DNA from: CAYJEQ01 sp964369235
GTDB lineage: Bacteria; Bacillota; Clostridia; Oscillospirales; Ruminococcaceae
DNA: 53,799 bases
NCBI GenBank assembly: GCA_964369235.1
Contig: CAYJEQ010000010.1
Coordinates: 1 to 53,799 of the forward strand
Direction: 5' to 3'
Part shown: piece by piece, positions 1 through 7,651 of the stretch
How the letters are laid out: each line of letters starts with the position of its first letter
Position numbering within the stretch: the stretch's first letter is position 1
The notes under the pieces: model-generated
Told to the model about the DNA's origin: nothing
Databases searched by the model: none
What the model saw: the letters and a program-made list of their open reading frames with translations, nothing else
Made by a program: the position numbers and the translations under genes

Positions 1-49
1 CATTATAATATTGTGTAGTTTATCAATAGTAATTTAGGTTACAAGGTGA

Positions 50-55
50 TATAAT
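50..55 (+). promoter_or_regulatory. Candidate -10 box for the pilin gene
   Basis: A TATAAT hexamer lies about 115 bases before the pilin start. No convincing -35 is visible 16-18 bases upstream, where the sequence reads approximately TAGTAA. The leader that follows is AT-rich with no clear structure. This is a weak call based on the -10 match alone. Confidence 0.35.
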
Positions 56-171
56 AAGTACAGAGATTAGAAATAAAGATAAATTACTACTTAGCAGCAA
101 TAAATGTGACTTACAACTTGATTTTGCCCTGTGACATAATTAATCTGTTAACTTGTGAATGGAGAAGTATA

Positions 172-732
172 ATGTATAGAAGTAACAATAAGGGGTTTAC
201 ACTTATTGAGCTAATAATAGTAATCGCTATTATAGCCATACTGGCAGCAGTAGTTACCCCTCAATATTTAAAATATGTGGAACGAGCTAAAGAAAGCAAC
301 GATGTTTCTATAGCTAATTCACTAATTAAAATTGCCTCACTTGCATTAGTAGATCCTAGTAATAATGTTCCAGCAGGTGCAATAATAGAGGTAGCATGGT
401 CTACTGACGGTCAGCATTCTAAAGATGGTGCCTTAATAGTGCGCTCACCTGTATGCTACTCACCACTGTGGTCTGGGGGAGGTAGCTGGGGAGATGCTAC
501 ATTATTTGAAAAATTAGACAAAGAGCTATCAGAGATGATGAGTATATCTGCTACAGGTGATACTAATACCAGCTCTATAGACTATTATGGATATTTAATG
601 GATGATGCCCAGTCGGTGGTAGGGAATACTGATGATTTTATTATCCACATAGATACTACAACTGGACAGGTAGCTGTTTCCAATGAATCACTACCATGGG
701 TAACTAAGCTTGGTATTTCAGCAATGACCTAA
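172..732 (+). CDS. Type IV pilin-like (prepilin) protein
   Basis: The 186-residue protein starts with a short basic leader ending in Gly8, followed by the class III signal FTLIELIIVIAIIAILAAVV. This is the prepilin-peptidase site (cleavage after Gly8, N-methyl-Phe at mature position 1, Glu at +5) and the hydrophobic helix that anchors and packs pilins. The C-terminal part has Gly, Ser and Trp but no recognisable domain. I chose the ATG at 172 because GGAG lies 7 bases upstream and gives the usual short leader; an in-frame GTG at 106 would add 22 residues and has no good ribosome-binding site. No pilus ATPase, platform protein or prepilin peptidase is next to it, so it is an orphan pilin or pseudopilin here. 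A function in adhesion, motility or DNA uptake is only inferred. Confidence 0.88.
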   Translation: MYRSNNKGFTLIELIIVIAIIAILAAVVTPQYLKYVERAKESNDVSIANSLIKIASLALVDPSNNVPAGAIIEVAWSTDGQHSKDGALIVRSPVCYSPLWSGGGSWGDATLFEKLDKELSEMMSISATGDTNTSSIDYYGYLMDDAQSVVGNTDDFIIHIDTTTGQVAVSNESLPWVTKLGISAMT

Positions 733-800
733 AATAGAAATTAACTACTATCTAGCAGTTGGCTAGATTAAAACAGAGAGTTTGACAATATAGAAATAGG

Positions 801-845
801 AAGTAAGGGTAGATGGTTTTATTCATCTACCCCTACTTCTTTTTC
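801..845 (+). terminator. Rho-independent terminator after the pilin gene
   Basis: AGGGTAGATG and CATCTACCCC form a strong stem around a short TTTTATT-type loop. The stem is extended by AAGTA/TACTT and followed by CTTCTTTTTCTTCTT. It lies about 70 bases after the pilin stop and ends a monocistronic unit. Confidence 0.75.
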
Positions 846-855
846 TTCTTAATTG

Positions 856-879
856 TAATTTTACCCCAACATTTGCTAA
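856..879 (+). repeat. 24-base dispersed repeat, copy 1
   Basis: This stretch (TAATTTTACCCCAACATTTG followed by CTAA) matches the reverse complement of 27895-27918 at 23 of 24 positions. A degenerate third version lies near 928-949. All copies are intergenic near gene 3' ends. Otherwise the 733-1048 spacer holds only the terminator at 801-845 and a hairpin at 965-1000. Confidence 0.5.
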
Positions 880-964
880 AAAACCTAATTATATAATTTT
901 ACTTAGGATTTTATAAAAAGCCTCGAAAACTTTACCTCAATATTTGATAATGAGCTAAATATTT

Positions 965-1000
965 TAAGGTGTATCCTCCTGTAATCGAGAATACACCTTA
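965..1000. terminator. Hairpin between convergent genes, possible terminator
   Basis: TAAGGTGTA (965-973) and TACACCTTA (992-1000) form a perfect 9-bp stem with an 18-base loop, about 50 bases beyond the stop of the minus-strand phosphorylase gene. Neither side has a long T run, so terminator function is likely only from position. Confidence 0.4.
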
Positions 1001-1048
1001 AACATTTCTTATTATTATAATTTACCTATAGAAAAGTAGATTAGAGTA

Positions 1049-2371
1049 TTAATACTTTTCAACTCCATCAGCTGTAATCTTAGCATGGATTAATACAGCT
1101 TCATTAGGGGCTGTTTCTTTAATGGTAATAGCTGAGTTTAGTTTAGTCATTGCAGATGCTACTGAGGACTGGTCATTGGTGTAAAGAGTTGCGATTACAT
1201 CGCCTTTTGAGATTTTATCACCTACATTTTTATGTAGTATTATACCAGCACCAAAATCAATAGGGCTTTCCTTAGTTTCTCTGCCAGCCCCTAGTATTAC
1301 CGATGCAATGCCACAAGCTTCGGTATCCATACCGTAGATGTAACCATCTTCTGTAGCTACAAGATCTTCTGTTACAGATGCACCATCAAATCTGCTGTAG
1401 TCATCGATTACTAGGGCGTCCCCACCTTGTGAAGTAATCATCTCTCTTAACTTATTAAGGGCTTTTCCAGAGGAAATAGACTCACGAGCCATAGTTTCAG
1501 CAGTGTTATAGTCCACGCCTTTTCCCAGTACAATCATATTACTAGCCAGTGCAATACAAACCTCAGTTAAATCAGCAGGGCCTTTACCTTTTAGGGTGTC
1601 AATGGCTTCAATAACCTCTAGGGCATTGCCAATGGCATGGCCTAGTGGTCTATCCATGTCAGTAACAAGGGCAGCAGTGTTTCTACCTACTGAATTACCG
1701 ATTTTAACCATCTCCTGAGCCAAAGCAATGGAATCATCTACAGTTTTCATAAAGGAGCCACTACCTGTTTTGACATCTAGTAGTATAGCATCACTGCCAG
1801 CAGCAATTTTTTTAGACATAATGCTTGCTGCAATTAGTGGAATGGAATCAATAGTTGCTGTTACATCTCTTAGGGCATATAGCTTCTTATCGGCTGGGGT
1901 AATATTCCCAGACTGACCGATAACACAGATACCTGTATTATTTACAATAGAGAAAAATTCATCAGCTTCCATAGAGGTTCTAAAACCTTTAATAGCCTCA
2001 AGTTTATCTACTGTACCACCTGTGTGGCCTAAACCTCTACCGGACATTTTAGCCACTGGAATACCACAGCTGGCAACTATAGGGGTAATAATCATAGTAG
2101 TCTTATCACCTACACCACCTGTGGAGTGTTTGTCAACCTTAATGCCTTTAATTGGGGATAAATCCACCATATCACCAGATTTGGCGATTTCTAGGGTAAG
2201 GGTGGAAGTTTCCTCAGGGGTAAGGCCTTTAAAATAAATAGCCATTAACAGGGCAGACATCTGATAATCAGGGATATTTCCTAGAGTGTATTCCCTAACA
2301 ATCCATACAATTTCATCGGTTGTAAACAGTTCCCCGTCACGCTTTTTTTGAATTAAATCATACATTCTCAT
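1049..2371 (-). CDS. pdp: Pyrimidine-nucleoside phosphorylase
   Basis: The enzyme splits thymidine, deoxyuridine or uridine with phosphate into base and (deoxy)ribose-1-phosphate for pyrimidine salvage in the cytosol. The 440 residues match the usual length of the thymidine/pyrimidine phosphorylase family. The phosphate-binding KHSTGGVGDKTT is at residues 81-92, and the conserved MSGRGLGHTGGTVDKLE at about 109-125. An N-terminal four-helix part, a glycosyltransferase-family-3 core and a C-terminal domain with FGAGIILHKNVGDKISKGD are in the expected order. The start has AAAGGA about 10 bases upstream. It is alone on the minus strand, so not in a deo operon here. Whether it is strictly thymidine-specific (DeoA) or broad (Pdp) cannot be told from sequence; Gram-positive bacteria usually have the broad type. 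Confidence 0.93.
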   Translation of the reverse strand: MRMYDLIQKKRDGELFTTDEIVWIVREYTLGNIPDYQMSALLMAIYFKGLTPEETSTLTLEIAKSGDMVDLSPIKGIKVDKHSTGGVGDKTTMIITPIVASCGIPVAKMSGRGLGHTGGTVDKLEAIKGFRTSMEADEFFSIVNNTGICVIGQSGNITPADKKLYALRDVTATIDSIPLIAASIMSKKIAAGSDAILLDVKTGSGSFMKTVDDSIALAQEMVKIGNSVGRNTAALVTDMDRPLGHAIGNALEVIEAIDTLKGKGPADLTEVCIALASNMIVLGKGVDYNTAETMARESISSGKALNKLREMITSQGGDALVIDDYSRFDGASVTEDLVATEDGYIYGMDTEACGIASVILGAGRETKESPIDFGAGIILHKNVGDKISKGDVIATLYTNDQSSVASAMTKLNSAITIKETAPNEAVLIHAKITADGVEKY

Positions 2372-2466
2372 GGTTATATAATCCTTTCTATAGTGGGTGT
2401 ATATATCTTTGTTATGTAGCTTAGCATATAATAATTACATAGTATATACTAAAAGGAGGCTAGACT

Positions 2467-2625
2467 GTGAATACTGTAGTTTTAATATCTTTGATAGCAA
2501 CTGCTATTGCAGATAAACTTGATAACAATCAGTTGGATTTGGCAGCAGTACTACTTACACAATTAGCAGATACATTAGCAACTATTGCTGTAGAGCGTAG
2601 TATAGTGGCAGACAAGTGTAATTAA
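2467..2625 (+). CDS. Small conserved protein, DUF6774-like
   Basis: This 52-residue protein starts at a GTG that lies 8 bases after a strong AAAAGGAGG. Its sequence runs MNTVVLISLIATAIADKLDN and then a helical stretch containing LLTQLADTLATIAVERS. The LADTLATI segment recalls the small clostridial family DUF6774; that assignment is from memory. It has no membrane segment or signal peptide and one Cys near the C-terminus. It is divergent from the phosphorylase gene and ends only 4 bases from the 3' end of the convergent M20 gene. Function unknown. Confidence 0.72.
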   Translation: MNTVVLISLIATAIADKLDNNQLDLAAVLLTQLADTLATIAVERSIVADKCN

Positions 2626-2629
2626 TATA

Positions 2630-3730
2630 TTAAATGCTAAGGAGTTTCTTGTAAAACTCCACTCCATGTACTAAGGCATTCTCATCAAAGTCAAAGGTGT
2701 CAGCATGTAGTGGAGTATCCACCCCAATGCCTAAAAAGAAAAAGAATAGCTTACTTTTTGTCCCGTAGAAGGAGAAATCCTCACCTGTCATAGATGGCTC
2801 CTCTAATACTGTAATGTCACTGGAGTATCTATCCATAATGCTAGTAAAAAGCTCACTGTCATTAATCAGTGGTGGATAGCCTTCGGCAATGGTAATCTGA
2901 AACTGACAACCTGTTTCTTTTTCTATCTGAGTAGCAATCTGGAAAAGCCTATCTTTCATAAAGTTAAAGGTATCTATATCAAAGGCTCTCATACTGCCCT
3001 TAATATATGTATAGGCGCTAATGGCATTGCCAACTGTACCACTGTGCATTTTGCCAAATTTAAGCAGTCTAAATATCTCACTATCCAGCTCATTAGCTTC
3101 CATCTCATAGGCAGATAGTAGGAATTTCGCCCCAGCTACCATAGCGTCCCTACCCTGTGAGGCTTTTGCAATATGGGTGCTTAGCCCTTTAATTTCGATA
3201 ACAACTTCACTGCATTTGGACATCATGCCACCATCTCTAGCACCTATAGTGCCTACTGGTAGGTCTGGCCATAGATGACAGCCATAGGTACGGATAATAT
3301 TATACTCTTCATAAATTCCACTATTGCAGATATCCCTAGCCCCACCAATAGACTCCTCTGCTGGTTGGAAGATAACCATAACATTGTACTTAGGTTTTTC
3401 AGTAATATTATCTAGGTACTGGGCGAAGGTCAGTAACATTGCCATATGTCCATCATGACCACAGCCGTGCATCATACCCTCATGGGTGGAGGTGTAATCA
3501 TGGGTGTTTTTTTCCACAATAGGTAGGGCGTCCATATCACTGCGATAGGCAATAGTTTCACTGCCACCAAAATTAAAATACCCACACACTGCATTGGTAT
3601 CAGGATATATTAGCTTACAGCTTAGTTTTTTTAGTATATTATCAACATATTCAAAGGTAAGAGGAAGCTCCTTATCAATCTCAGGGATTTTATGTAAATC
3701 CCTACGGTATTTAGTTAATTTATCAATCAC
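2630..3730 (-). CDS. M20-family amidohydrolase, candidate N-acetyl-diaminopimelate deacetylase
   Basis: The 366-residue protein is a dinuclear-metal hydrolase of the M20D (amidohydrolase/HipO-like) family. Visible are YRSDMDALPI (residues 62-71), the metal motif HGCGHDGH (88-95), FQPAEES near 127, and a C-terminal HADTFDFDE with the last metal ligand. A dimerisation domain sits between. M20D enzymes remove acyl groups from amino acids or cleave aminoacyl-amides. The lysine operon downstream encodes DapH and a class I aminotransferase, which need an N-acetyl-LL-diaminopimelate deacetylase to finish the pathway; this protein is the only candidate in the window. That role is inferred from context, since M20D specificity is not readable. 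The start is GTG with AAAGGA 11 bases upstream. Confidence 0.85.
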   Translation of the reverse strand: MIDKLTKYRRDLHKIPEIDKELPLTFEYVDNILKKLSCKLIYPDTNAVCGYFNFGGSETIAYRSDMDALPIVEKNTHDYTSTHEGMMHGCGHDGHMAMLLTFAQYLDNITEKPKYNVMVIFQPAEESIGGARDICNSGIYEEYNIIRTYGCHLWPDLPVGTIGARDGGMMSKCSEVVIEIKGLSTHIAKASQGRDAMVAGAKFLLSAYEMEANELDSEIFRLLKFGKMHSGTVGNAISAYTYIKGSMRAFDIDTFNFMKDRLFQIATQIEKETGCQFQITIAEGYPPLINDSELFTSIMDRYSSDITVLEEPSMTGEDFSFYGTKSKLFFFFLGIGVDTPLHADTFDFDENALVHGVEFYKKLLSI

Positions 3731-3824
3731 TTTAATTTGTTCCTTTCAAATAATTGCTCTATTTATTATTATAGTTGTTTTATAGGATTTTTACAAGGGG
3801 TATAGAGAGTTAACATAGACAATC

Positions 3825-3853
3825 TTGTAAGGGAGAAAAGTAAATGATATAAT
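3825..3853 (+). promoter_or_regulatory. Sigma-A-type promoter
   Basis: TTGTAA and TATAAT are separated by 17 bases, about 120 bases before the following gene. The transcribed leader has a perfect hairpin AACCTAAAGC / GCTTTAGGTT (3904-3926) with a 3-base loop just before the first AGGAGG. Confidence 0.6.
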
Positions 3854-3951
3854 AAACACAATATAACTTTATCTAAGCTTTAAGGACAGAAGGTGTTTAT
3901 TATAACCTAAAGCTGTGCTTTAGGTTTGATGCCTAGGAGGATTATATAACA

Positions 3952-3990
3952 GTGATAGATACTAGGAGGATATATGGAGATAAATTATAA
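3952..3990 (+). CDS. Possible 12-codon leader peptide overlapping the next gene
   Basis: A GTG 11 bases after AGGAGG (3935-3940) opens a short frame MIDTRRIYGDKL that stops 17 bases inside the next gene, in another frame. The second AGGAGG, which serves the main gene, encodes the two Arg codons of this peptide. Ribosomes translating the leader would cover the main ribosome-binding site, suggesting coupling. There is no protein-level support, so this is tentative. Confidence 0.3.
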   Translation: MIDTRRIYGDKL

Positions 3991-4711
3991 AGCATGGGCA
4001 GATAGTGCTGTAACACACGCAAAGAGCTTAGGGGATTTTACACTGGACTATACAGCTGAGAGCATAGATGAGGTGGAGTATATACTGTCATATATCCACA
4101 GTAAAAAGGATATGTTTAAGGATGAAGAGCAGTTATTTAATTTTTCCCGTTGTTATGGCATATACATAGGCGAAACCATGTTAAGAAATGGTCTAAGTGA
4201 TTATGGCTATAGTTGGAAAAATGATGGAGATATGGATGTTTTAGTTTTAGAAAAAAGTCAGATATCACCTATTACTAAAGTTTTAAAGCGTATACAAAAT
4301 GGTTTAGAGGATAATGTGGCAAGCTTTTATAAGATAGTTATAGAGTTTGTTCAGGGGAAAATCCCTACTGAAAAGGTACATCGCAGTATTAATGTAGAGA
4401 TGTCAACTAATCAGAATGTTATTGATATGGGGTATAAATCCATTGGTGGGTTAATAGATTTTCTAGGGGATAAAACCCTTAGCTGGATAAAGCTAAATTC
4501 CCATGATGGCAGTATGATGATAACAGCACTGGAAGAAGGGTATGATATTGAGATTGTAATTAACAAAAATATGGGTAATGATGCAACCTATGAAATTAAA
4601 TCTATTAATCTAGCAGATGTTAAAGAGATAGTTTTACAGTATTATAAAAATATCACCGAAGAAACTTTAATTGATGGGATTAAAGGTAGTTATCCTATAA
4701 ATAAGATATAA
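3974..4711 (+). CDS. Unknown soluble protein
   Basis: I do not recognise this 245-residue protein. It is acidic, without signal peptide or membrane segment. The part around residues 58-85 (CYGIYIGETMLRNG, then YSWKNDG) and the later ISPITKVLKRIQNGLEDNVASFY resemble a pattern seen in several uncharacterised bacterial families, in which an LGxYLGE-type helix is followed by a short Trp-containing strand and a P-x-K-x-x-KR-x-x-NG-x-xD helix. No catalytic motif is evident. The ATG has AGGAGG only 4 bases upstream, which is close, and a possible leader peptide overlaps it. It is monocistronic, with its own promoter, and precedes the lysine riboswitch. Confidence 0.75.
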   Translation: MEINYKAWADSAVTHAKSLGDFTLDYTAESIDEVEYILSYIHSKKDMFKDEEQLFNFSRCYGIYIGETMLRNGLSDYGYSWKNDGDMDVLVLEKSQISPITKVLKRIQNGLEDNVASFYKIVIEFVQGKIPTEKVHRSINVEMSTNQNVIDMGYKSIGGLIDFLGDKTLSWIKLNSHDGSMMITALEEGYDIEIVINKNMGNDATYEIKSINLADVKEIVLQYYKNITEETLIDGIKGSYPINKI

Positions 4712-4755
4712 TTTAATAAATTTTATCAGTTATAAGATTTTAGCCAATTAACCTA

Positions 4756-4785
4756 TTGACAAAACCCTCATTTGTATGGTAACAT
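4756..4785 (+). promoter_or_regulatory. Promoter of the lysine biosynthesis operon
   Basis: A perfect -35 TTGACA (4756-4761) is followed after 18 bases by TAACAT. Transcription from it would start at the 5' side of the riboswitch aptamer, the right position for an L-box leader. An alternative -10, TATGGT, has a poor 13-base spacing. Confidence 0.65.
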
Positions 4786-5034
4786 TTTAGCTAGATAGAG
4801 GATGCAGAAACGACACCCCTGTAGGAGCCGACAGGCAGTGATTACAGAGTGGTAGCAATTTTGCCGAATTTAATAGATAGGTATATCTGTTAAATGGGGT
4901 TATGGAGAATATCCATAAAACTGTCTGTACAGGGAGTTTTCCCTGCAGGAGTGCTGTCGGTTAATTTGATATGTTATAGCTATATGTATGGCTTTACTCA
5001 AATCCAACCAGACAGGCCTTGCCTGTCTTTTTTG
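4783..5034 (+). promoter_or_regulatory. Lysine riboswitch (L box) upstream of dapA
   Basis: The leader carries L-box hallmarks in order: AGAGGATGC near 4796, GCCGAA near 4862, and an ACTGTCTG segment near 4920 followed by CAGGGAG...CTCCCTG-like pairing. The closing P1 helix can form between ACATTTTAGCTA (4783-4794) and TATAGCTATATGT near 4977-4989 with one bulge. A terminator at 5009-5034 is the expression platform. In this family, bound lysine stabilises the aptamer, allows the terminator to form and shuts off the operon. Gene context (dapA, dapB, dapH, lysA) fits exactly. I did not fold it by computer. Confidence 0.85.
5009..5034 (+). terminator. Riboswitch-controlled terminator
   Basis: GACAGGC (5011-5017) and GCCTGTC (5021-5027) form a tight hairpin with a 3-base loop, followed by a run of T. 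It ends about 50 bases before dapA, and its 5' arm can compete with upstream CTGTC-type segments of the aptamer. Confidence 0.85.
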
Positions 5035-5084
5035 TTTTTCAGAAAAATTTGAAAGAATAAACACCGAAAGAAGGGTTGGTTTGT

Positions 5085-5972
5085 ATGAAATTAAAAGGAT
5101 TAAAAGGCTCTATAGTAGCCCTAGTTACACCATTTAATGTGGATGGTAGTGTAGATTATAATAAACTGGCAGAGCTAATAGAATGGCATATTGACAGTGG
5201 CACTGCAGCGATTTTAACACTAGGTACAACTGGGGAAAGCTCCACCATGACACAGGAAGAAGATGATGCAGTTTGTCAGTTTACCATTGATAAGGTAGCT
5301 GGCAGAGTACCTGTAATAGCAGGATCTGGCTCTAACTGTACACAGGTAATGCTAGAGAGAAGTATTAAGTATCAAGAGATGGGTGCCGATGGGCTACTTA
5401 TTATCTCACCATACTACATAAAGGCAAATGATGAGGGTATGTACCATCACTTTGCTACTGTTGCCGATGCAGTAAATATCCCTTGTATACTTTATAATGT
5501 ACCAGGGAGAACAGGCTGTAATATATCAGAAAATGTAGTAAAAAGACTTAGCACCCATCCTAATATCTGTGCTATTAAAGAAGCCTCAGGTAATATGAGT
5601 TATGTGGCTAAGATTTCTAGATATTTAACTGAGGATTTTGCCCTATATAGTGGGGAAGATGATCTAGTAGTTCCAATGCTGTCCCTTGGTGCTTCTGGAG
5701 TAATATCAGTGGCAGCCAATGTTATGCCAGCACAGGTACAAAACATGGTAATGGATTATCTTAATGGCGAAACTAACAAAGCAAGCAAAACACAGCTAAG
5801 ACTACTTAGACTAATAAATAATCTATTTACTGAGGTTAATCCAATACCTGTAAAAACTGCACTGGGTTTAATGGGTAGATGTAATGATACAATGCGACTA
5901 CCACTATACCAGATGAGTAAGCCAGCTAAAGATGACCTGGAAGCTGCCATGAAGGAAGTAGGACTTATCTAA
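5085..5972 (+). CDS. dapA: 4-hydroxy-tetrahydrodipicolinate synthase
   Basis: DapA condenses pyruvate with aspartate semialdehyde, the first committed step to diaminopimelate and lysine. The 295-residue TIM barrel has GTTGES (47-52) for pyruvate binding, the catalytic Tyr in YNVPGRTG (Tyr137) and the Schiff-base lysine in CAIKEASGN (Lys165). The ATG at 5085 has GAAGGG about 9 bases upstream and fits the family length; a TTG nine bases earlier is possible but not needed. It is the first gene after the lysine riboswitch, so its expression should fall when lysine is plentiful. dapB follows after 40 bases. Confidence 0.97.
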   Translation: MKLKGLKGSIVALVTPFNVDGSVDYNKLAELIEWHIDSGTAAILTLGTTGESSTMTQEEDDAVCQFTIDKVAGRVPVIAGSGSNCTQVMLERSIKYQEMGADGLLIISPYYIKANDEGMYHHFATVADAVNIPCILYNVPGRTGCNISENVVKRLSTHPNICAIKEASGNMSYVAKISRYLTEDFALYSGEDDLVVPMLSLGASGVISVAANVMPAQVQNMVMDYLNGETNKASKTQLRLLRLINNLFTEVNPIPVKTALGLMGRCNDTMRLPLYQMSKPAKDDLEAAMKEVGLI

Positions 5973-6012
5973 GGCTTTAGTTATAGCTAAAATAAAAAGG
6001 GGTAATACCAAG

Positions 6013-6729
6013 ATGAAATTAATGCTAATAGGCTCAGGACGAATGGGCTGTTTTATAAGAGATCTAGCAGTAGAAGCTAGTGATACTGTAGTAATGATGG
6101 TAGATGAGAGCAATATAGCACAGCTAGAAACAATGGATAAGATAGCAGATGTTATAATAGATTTCTCAGTGCCAGGAGCCCTACCACAGCTGTCCCAGTA
6201 TGTTAAGAGAACAGGTACTGCCTTAGTAAGTGGTACAACGGGCTATAGCACAGAGGAGCTAGAAAGCCTTAAATCTCTAGGGGGAGATGCGGCTGTTTTA
6301 TACAGTGCTAACTATTCATTTGGGGTGGCTGTAATGAGAAAGATCCTAGAGCAGTTTTCTCAGTCTATGTTAGGTGCAGGCTTTGAGGTAGAGATGGTGG
6401 AAGCTCACCACAGCAAAAAGGTAGACTCACCAAGTGGCACAGCGAAACTACTAATGGATGCAGTAGATCCTAATAAGGAGCTAACACCTGTATATGGTAG
6501 AAGTGGTATCTGTGGCGCAAGGGATAAAAAGGAATTTGGTGTTCACGCAGTAAGAGGTGGCACAGTAGCTGGAACTCACAGTGTGAGTTTTTATGGGGAA
6601 GATGAGAGTATTGAGATTACCCATACAGCAACAAGCAGAAGAATTTTTGCAGCAGGTGCCCTAGGGGCAGCAAGAAAGCTAAAAGATAAGCCTAAGGGTT
6701 TATATACATTTGATCAAATTATGTTTTAA
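6013..6729 (+). CDS. dapB: 4-hydroxy-tetrahydrodipicolinate reductase
   Basis: DapB reduces the DapA product to tetrahydrodipicolinate with NAD(P)H. The N-terminal Rossmann fold has GSGRMG at residues 7-12, and GTTGYS near 74 is a conserved nucleotide-site loop. The substrate and catalytic segment EAHHSKKVDSPSGTA is at 130-144. With 238 residues it is shorter than the common 250-270, with a reduced segment after the Rossmann core, a form seen in some Clostridia. The start has AAAGGGG 10 bases upstream. It is second in the riboswitch-controlled operon. Confidence 0.95.
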   Translation: MKLMLIGSGRMGCFIRDLAVEASDTVVMMVDESNIAQLETMDKIADVIIDFSVPGALPQLSQYVKRTGTALVSGTTGYSTEELESLKSLGGDAAVLYSANYSFGVAVMRKILEQFSQSMLGAGFEVEMVEAHHSKKVDSPSGTAKLLMDAVDPNKELTPVYGRSGICGARDKKEFGVHAVRGGTVAGTHSVSFYGEDESIEITHTATSRRIFAAGALGAARKLKDKPKGLYTFDQIMF

Positions 6730-6743
6730 TTTGGCGATGGGTA

Positions 6744-6874
6744 AGGGCGATTCGCTCACATGTTCACTACCGCCCTAATCCCCTATAATGCTCTTATCAC
6801 TCCTCTACTCTGGGGGATAAGAGTAAATTTAAATTATTATTTTAAGCCGACCCAGAGCGGCGGAATGGAGCATT
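6744..6874 (+). promoter_or_regulatory. Structured dapB-dapH spacer, possible attenuation element
   Basis: The 148-base spacer holds several pairings. AGGGCG (6744-6749) pairs with CGCCCT (6771-6776). CTCTTATC (6791-6798) pairs with GATAAGAG (6816-6823). Alternatively AATGCTC (6787-6793) pairs with GAGCATT (6868-6874), which covers part of the dapH Shine-Dalgarno GGAG, and CTCTGGG (6808-6814) pairs with CCCAGAG (6851-6857). The two sets cannot coexist, so a switch on dapH translation is conceivable. This is inference from hand pairing only. Confidence 0.4.
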
Positions 6875-6877
6875 AAA

Positions 6878-7570
6878 ATGGATGCATACGAAATTATCAA
6901 GTATATTAGCGAGTCAACAAAGAAAACCCCAATAAAACTATTTATTAAGGAAAAATCTCCAATAGACTTCCCTAACTGCAAAGTTTTTGGTGTGGGAGAT
7001 AAGGTAGTTTTTGGTGATTGGTCTGATATAGAGCCTGTACTAGAAGCAAACAAAGACAACATCATCGATGTAGTTATCGAGAATGACTGTAGAAATAGTG
7101 CTATTCCACTACTGGATATGAAGAATATCAAGGCTAGAATTGAGCCAGGTGCTATGATTAGAGAACAGGTAGAAATAGGCGATAATGCTGTTATTATGAT
7201 GGGTGCTATTATTAATATTGGTGCAGTTATCGGCAGTGGCACAATGATTGACATGGGCGCTATTCTAGGTGGTCGTGCAACAGTTGGTAAGAACTGCCAC
7301 ATCGGTGCAGGTGCTGTACTGGCTGGGGTAATCGAGCCTCCAAGTGCATCTCCAGTAGTGGTAGAGGACAATGTTCTAATCGGTGCTAACGCAGTAGTAA
7401 TCGAAGGTGTTCGCATTGGTGAGAACTCTGTAATCGCAGCTGGTTCCATCGTTATTGAAGATGTTCCAGCAAATAGCGTAGTTGCTGGTGTACCAGGCAG
7501 AGTTATTAAGCAAAAGGACGAAAAAACAGCTTCCAAAACCGAACTAATGGAAGCACTAAGAACACTATAA
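6878..7570 (+). CDS. dapH: Tetrahydrodipicolinate N-acetyltransferase
   Basis: DapH transfers acetyl from acetyl-CoA to tetrahydrodipicolinate, giving N-acetyl-2-amino-6-oxopimelate and committing the cell to the acetylase branch. The 230 residues comprise an N-terminal alpha/beta domain (DAYEIIKYI...) and then a left-handed beta-helix from about residue 90, made of hexapeptide repeats such as IGDNAV, IGAVIG, VGKNCH and IGENSV. The family signature IGAGAVLAGVIEPPSASPV near 142-160 marks DapH rather than the succinylase DapD. GGAG lies 7 bases before the ATG. Its ribosome-binding site may be sequestered by the upstream structured spacer. Confidence 0.96.
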   Translation: MDAYEIIKYISESTKKTPIKLFIKEKSPIDFPNCKVFGVGDKVVFGDWSDIEPVLEANKDNIIDVVIENDCRNSAIPLLDMKNIKARIEPGAMIREQVEIGDNAVIMMGAIINIGAVIGSGTMIDMGAILGGRATVGKNCHIGAGAVLAGVIEPPSASPVVVEDNVLIGANAVVIEGVRIGENSVIAAGSIVIEDVPANSVVAGVPGRVIKQKDEKTASKTELMEALRTL

Positions 7571-7581
7571 TAATAGTAATA

Positions 7582-7606
7582 ATTCCCCTGCCTTTGGTGG
7601 GGGAAT
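7582..7606 (+). terminator. Hairpin between dapH and lysA
   Basis: ATTCCCC (7582-7588) pairs with GGGGAAT (7600-7606), with further TGCC/GGT-type pairing inside. No T run follows, so it is more likely a processing or stability hairpin, or a weak internal attenuator, than a full terminator. Confidence 0.4.
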
Positions 7607-7651
7607 AGTTATATAAATAGGGCAAGCTGAGAGAAAGGCGTGGACAATAAA

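Noticed and set aside
6829..7536. Long open frame on the minus strand opposite dapH (235 codons)
   Set aside because: It is an antisense shadow of the dapH hexapeptide repeats, is rich in Ile/Pro/Ser without family features, and has no ribosome-binding site.
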